Of a stretch of 64,000 nucleotides of DNA, positions 60,097-64,000 are shown piece after piece. The stretch is from NCBI GenBank assembly GCA_009667805.1, contig CM019070.1, positions 56,858,735-56,922,734 of the forward strand, read 5' to 3'. The notes beneath the pieces were generated by a model, which did no database searches, had not been told where the DNA came from, and saw nothing but the letters and a program-made list of their open reading frames with translations. The number at the start of each line of letters is the position of its first letter. Position 1 is the stretch's first letter. The stretch comes from Leptobrachium leishanense. Taxonomy: Eukaryota > Chordata > Amphibia > Anura > Megophryidae. The position numbers and the translations under genes were made by a program.

Positions 60097-61327
60097 AGAC
60101 TCGAGTGTATAGCGCGACCCCACTATAACGCGATGGATAGAGATTTATTATGGAAATGAGAGAATACTCAAGACTCGAATATAACGCGAGGAGCAAAATT
60201 ATAAAAGTATACTGTATCGGTAAACAATTAAAATCCTTCGAGGGTCTCTAGTCTTAACACAGTCAGGCTCCCCCTCAGGCCAGGGTGCTCTGCTCTAGAA
60301 TGATTGTAGTTGATACTAAGTATGAAGCCGCCGGTATGCTGCACGGAACGAGGGTGCATGCTCTGTTTTAAGCCAATCTTGATTGATTGGCTTAAACTGA
60401 GCATGCCCTCTGGCTGTGATGGATCCCACCTCTTCCGAATCCGGGAATTCCTGAAGTGTTTGCGGGCATCAGGGAGCCCGCATGAATTTCAGGGACACTA
60501 GCGTAATTGCTGGGAGACTTGGGATCCCTGACCCTGAGCAAGTAAAAAATTTTTTTACATGCGATGCAGATGTCTCGAATATAACGCGACCCCTCCAATT
60601 TTAAGGTAGATTTTTGTCACCAAAATCTAGCGGTATTGTCAGGAACGCTCGGTGGGACGGGAGAACCCAGGTGCAGAGTTTACGTAGTAAATTGTATATC
60701 GCGGTACCAAAGGAATATCCAAGAGACGTAGTCAGGTTCACAATCGAGGTCAGGGGTAAATGGCGAATCAAGAGAGGTCGGGTATAGAGCCAAGTACTGG
60801 TACACAGAGTTAACATAGGGAAAAGCCTCTAAGAGTAACACTGGCAGGAGTGATACAATGCTGAAGCAACGATGTACTGACAGAAAACCTCTATATAGGT
60901 GCAGAGTTGTCAAGACACTCCCTAATGTGGATCCCTCCACCAATCAACCCTTTCCTCTGAGGGCAGTGAATCATGGAGCTGGAGGTGTCTGGTGCAGTTC
61001 CCCATCAGGTCCACCGGGACTGAGGGCCCTCCTCCTGAGGTTGTACCACCCACCCAGATCCATGCGCCCGCCCCTGTGACGTCAGACGCCACTCGCCGCC
61101 ATGCTCAAGGTGGATGGAACGGCATGGCCGCGCCGACCCACCTGAACAGACGCGGCAGAGCTCGCAGGAGGTGGCGCAGGACCCGGGGACGCTCCCAGCC
61201 CGCACCTGGAACGTAGGGAGTGCCGCAGCGCCACCCGCTCGGCACCAGCCTGCCTCCGAGGTAAGAGACCCGGCTGGCGGCGGGCCGCGTGGCGGCGTGA
61301 CAGGTATACTCGAGTATCTGCAGTAAT
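60097..61327 (-). mobile_element. element with ACTCGAGT ends, copy 2, split by solo LTR
   Basis: Inverse of the copy at 23431-23977: left gactcgagtgtatagcgcga, right ggtatactcgagtatctgca, with shared internal phrases (gatggatcccacctcttccg region; aaggtagatttttgtcacca). The solo LTR at 60637-61302 is inserted in its right arm. Without it the element is about 0.56 kb, like copy 1. Confidence 0.72.
60637..61302 (-). mobile_element. solo LTR inside the XhoI-ended element
   Basis: 666 bp, flanked by an exact 5-bp duplication GGTAT (60632-60636 and 61303-61307). On the minus strand it runs TGTCACGCCGCC to GCGTTCCTGACA and has CTATATAGAGG near 60900, a TATA position like that in the solo LTR at 35149. 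The first 250 bp on that strand are very GC-rich. No internal region. Confidence 0.82.
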
Positions 61328-62339
61328 TGCCGAGCCATTTTTACCCCTTTTAATAAGATACCTCGATGACTGTACAGACAGTATTTGATTTTTTAATTAT
61401 CATTTTAAATCTCTGTCTGCTACTTCAGCGACCATTTCTAAATGGCATTCTTTTTTTTCTATTTTCTTACTTTTTTTCAGGATAAACTGAAAATTATGTA
61501 GAATTTAATACTCAAGTAATTCCTAACTTAATAAGCCCCTAGTTATGCTATATTAAGGGCCATTAAAGTTGGTTTCCAAAACATGCCAGATTAGGAAATA
61601 TTCAGAGTATTTTGAAAGTGTCTAGGTGTTATGAAGATGAAAACGTCGGTCTCAAATTGCTACAAATTATTCCCAGGTGTCTTTAATTTTTTTTCTCAAA
61701 ATTCAGCTTCTAGCAAACCAAAACAGATGAACACTAAAATCAGTTGTTCACAAAAAAGATCGGCGTTAAAAAATGCTGGGTTCAGGTTTTCATGGGTTCG
61801 GTGTGCATACGGAAGATGTATATCCTATATCAATGAAAAGCAAATAGTTTCCAGTATTGTGAAGTAAAGGAAAAATTTCAGTTTGTGAAACTCACAAAAT
61901 CCCAGGGGGAATTGGCATCTTTATGGTACTCCCATGCATCAACGGCTCTTAGCTGGATATGGTGTCTGGAGGAGAGAGCCATCCACCATCCGACACCAGC
62001 TAGTGTGGGTGATGGTGTTACCTCAATCACTGAAGGCCGCCACAGGATACCAAAAGTAAAAATTTATTCAACATACAAATAAAATTTGTCTGTAAGCATA
62101 AAAGCCCGACGCATTTCGTCTGGATAACCAGACTTTTTCAAGGGCAATATATCAGCAAATAAAATAAAATCCAAATGAAAATGAAGTATCATTGTTTGAA
62201 AAAGGAGGACATGAACCACCTCCTGGAAGATTCTCATATGCAACACAACTTATCAGTTAAGTAATTTTGTATTCACCAACTCTATATTTTCATTGGTTTG
62301 GAGCTGAAGATATTGGAGCGCCTCTGCTACCTTCTTCAT
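61328..62339. other. no gene recognised
   Basis: AT-rich sequence. The phrase agcccgacgcatttcgtctg at about 62103-62122, followed by gactttttcaaggg, resembles a dispersed amphibian repeat, but boundaries are not visible. Confidence 0.4.
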
Positions 62340-62572
62340 CTTCCATTGTTTCTCTCCCCCATTCTTCTAATGTTCCTCTGTCCCATTTTTCTCATGTTCC
62401 ATGGAGGCCCCAGTCATTTCTTCTCCCTTTCCATTGTTACTCTACCGCATTCTTTTCACCTCCCATGGTTGCCCTAGCCATTTCTTCTCTCTTTCCATTG
62501 TTACTCTGCCTCATTCTTCTCACCTCCTATGGTGGCCCTAGCCATTTCTTCTCTTTTTCCATTGTTACAGGT
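62340..62572. repeat. short tandem repeat, units of about 60-66 bp
   Basis: Three to four pyrimidine-rich units with the phrases ccctagccatttcttctctc, tttccattgttactctgcct, cattcttctcacctcctatg. It ends directly before the LTR at 62588. Confidence 0.75.
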
Positions 62573-62730
62573 CCATTGCAGGTGCAGGTGTCACGGTGGG
62601 TCAGGGGATGGGGCGCCTGGCAGCAGCTTCCTCGCTGCTCGCTGGCCAGGCGCCGAATGTAAACGCTTCCGGGTGCGCTCACGTGGGACGCCGAGGGGCG
62701 GGGCCTGGCGTTATGACGCGGACCCGCCGG

Positions 62731-62771
62731 GTTTAAAACCCAGTCTCACCATTATACCGGTGCCCTGACGT
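62731..62771 (+). promoter_or_regulatory. TATA box and predicted RNA start of sushi-like LTR
   Basis: TTTAAAA is followed after 23 bp by GCCCTGACGT. The fragment at 10853-10893 has the same box, spacing and decamer, so the arrangement is conserved between copies. That supports a real promoter. Confidence 0.6.
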
Positions 62772-62809
62772 GGTATTCACCTCCCGCAGAGCTCTTGTGA
62801 ATATTGGCT

Positions 62810-63085
62810 ATTTCCTGTGTATGACCCTTGGCATTGGCAAACGAACCCTCCTGTGTATGACTCTTGGCATTGGCAAACAAACCCTCCTGTGTATAACCCT
62901 TGGCATTGGAAAACGAACCCTCCTGTGTATGACCCTTGGCATTGGCAAACGAACCCTCCTGTGTATGACTCTTGGCATTGGCAAACGAACCCTCCTGTGT
63001 ATGACCCTTGGCATTGGCAAACGAACTCTCCTGTGTATGACCCCTGGCATTTGCAAACGAACCCTTCTGTGTATAACCCCTGGTA
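62810..63085. repeat. 36-bp tandem repeat in the LTR leader
   Basis: About 7-8 units of tgtgtatgacccttggcatt plus ggcaaacgaaccctcc. At 36 bp it preserves every reading frame, so a long open frame runs through the LTR. A coding role is not supported. Confidence 0.92.
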
Positions 63086-63514
63086 TTGGCATTTACTCTG
63101 CTCTTGGTTCTGCCCTTAACGTTGGTACCGAGGTCAGTCTATGTGGCACCCTAAGCACACATCAGATTACCTCTGCTAATACTAAAGTCCTAGGGAGGAC
63201 TTGTACTCTGTTCTGTACCTCTGTCTGGTGTTTCCCTTTCTTTATCTGTTACCTGCTTAATTGTCTATATAGCTTTGCCGACCATTCAAGGATCGGAAGA
63301 GTAGAAAGTGAGCTACATAAAGAGATCAATATCTTGGTAGTCAGAAGGATTCGTGACAATACTCTATTCCATACCTCTGTCTGGTGTTTTCCCTTGTTTA
63401 TCTATTGTCTGGTTAATTGTCTTTCTAGTTTTGCCGACCATTCAAGGATCGGAAGGGTAGAGAGCGGTCTGCGTAAAGGGACCACTATTTTGGTAATCAG
63501 AGGGATCCGTGACA

Positions 63515-63526
63515 TTACGTCAGGGC
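63515..63526 (+). promoter_or_regulatory. self-primer-type primer binding site
   Basis: Directly after the LTR comes TTACGTCAGGGC. Its ACGTCAGGGC (63517-63526) is the exact inverse complement of GCCCTGACGT at the predicted RNA 5' end (62762-62771). No TGG-initial tRNA complement is present. This is the layout of self-primed elements such as Tf1 and sushi-type Gypsy. Confidence 0.65.
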
Positions 63527-63528
63527 CA

Positions 63529-64000
63529 ATGGATCCCGCAGACCTCTCTAACCAGCTGGCACGTATCGCAGCCAGACAAGAGGAACAGGACCATAGGATG
63601 GACCAGATTTCTCTCGCTCTGCAAACCCTGTTAAATCGGTCCAATACAGGTACCACAAACCCTCCAGATCCAGTATTACCTAGGGTCAGTTCCGTCCCCC
63701 CTGAAGGACATAGGCTTAGTATGAAGGCACCCCTACGCTATGATGGTACACCAAGCCTATGCCGGGGTTTTTGACTCAACTCGAGATCTTGTTTGAGAAC
63801 AATCCAGGTTCTTGTATGTCTGATAAAGCCAAAGTAGGATATCTGATTAATCATTTAACAGAAAAAGCTTTATTGTGGGCTACGCCGTTGTGGGAAATAA
63901 GAAACCCATCATTTATGACTATGAGGGTTTTACCTCTGAGTTAAAACGTACCTTTGATCCCTCTAGAAGGGCTACCAATGCGGGTAGGTCCTTGTTTCAC
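63529..64000 (+). pseudogene. gag of sushi-like Gypsy element, partial, frameshifted
   Basis: Starts MDPADLSNQLARIAARQ 15 bp after the LTR. A short coiled-coil region follows (about residues 5-45), then a Pro-rich linker. The capsid region typical of the sushi-ichi group, which also gave rise to the mammalian PEG10/RTL1 genes, follows with RYDGTPSLCRGF (near residue 70), then LFENNP, KVGYLINHLTEKA and LLWATPLWE. The first frame stops at 63772-63774. The capsid continues in the +3 frame from about 63759 to 63944, where a second shift occurs. Both breaks fall at T-runs (63767-63771 and 63911-63913), each consistent with one missing T. The rest of gag-pol lies past the window end. Confidence 0.85.

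Larger units (their letters stand above)
62588..63514 (+). repeat. 5' LTR of a sushi-like Gypsy element
   Basis: 927 bp from TGTCACGGTGGG to GGATCCGTGACA, directly followed by a gag gene. A TTTAAAA box (about 62731-62737) lies about 30 bp before GCCCTGACGT (62762), placing the likely RNA start there. Downstream of that start lies a 36-bp tandem repeat. The 3' LTR and target duplication are beyond the window. Confidence 0.82.

Noticed and set aside
62770..63528. N-terminal 250-codon extension of gag as a separate gene
   Set aside because: It begins inside the LTR and owes its openness to a 36-bp repeat. There is no known domain. Kept only as a finding to check.

Overview
This looks like vertebrate, intron-scale or intergenic DNA with no recognisable cellular protein-coding gene. 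It is built mostly from transposable elements nested inside each other. An anuran amphibian is the likeliest source. That is an inference from the mix of element families: a Gmr1-like Ty3/Gypsy element, a sushi-type Gypsy, CpG-rich Harbinger-like MITEs, hAT elements with AGGGATGAGC ends, TTAA-flanked CCTCCCTGGCGG elements, and Tc1 copies with CAGTCAGGTCC ends. No database search was possible.

The only long intact coding region is on the minus strand at 15388-19779. It is a 1463-residue Gag-Pol of a complete LTR retrotransposon (14919-20378). Its integrase lies upstream of reverse transcriptase/RNase H, and its capsid region resembles SCAN. These are the marks of the Gmr1 branch of Ty3/Gypsy. 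The two 538-bp LTRs read as identical, the target duplication GCTC is intact, and the primer site matches the 3' end of a tRNA-Met. It is therefore very young and possibly still active. It sits in a 57-bp tandem array inside a non-autonomous hAT element (13011-20805). A second, inverted copy of that hAT, without the retrotransposon, lies at 56262-57831.

Layout. 1-3127: low-copy-looking sequence with one weak exon candidate. 3128-4428: hAT with two nested MITEs. 5440-6540: TATC-rich microsatellite. 7150-8098: element with GGGTTATTC ends. 8099-10437: low-copy sequence. 10438-13010: LTR-related remnants with a Harbinger-like MITE. 13011-20805: nested hAT/Gmr1. 22656-29274: small Tc1, hAT, XhoI-ended and GGGTTATTC elements plus an L1 3' end. 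30274-31866: hAT carrying a palindrome and a minisatellite. 33586-36142: Tc1 element broken by a MITE and a solo LTR. 37846-39761: another nested hAT. 40566-49225: more MITEs and low-copy stretches. 49301-50861: a second element with palindrome plus minisatellite, in opposite orientation. 53239-53638: TTAA element. 56262-61327: hAT copy B and two solo LTRs. 62588-64000: the 5' LTR and frameshifted gag of a sushi-like Gypsy element.

The most unusual signals are three. First, two DNA transposons with unrelated ends carry the same palindrome-plus-minisatellite cassette. Second, the sushi-like LTR has a 10-nt self-complementarity expected for self-primed reverse transcription. Third, the Gmr1-like element is intact, and its pol frame runs through the polypurine tract into the 3' LTR. 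Orderly nesting (LTR in Tc1, MITE in Tc1, MITE in hAT, LTR in XhoI-ended element, L1 in GGGTTATTC element) gives a relative age series. Coordinates of ends were read by eye.
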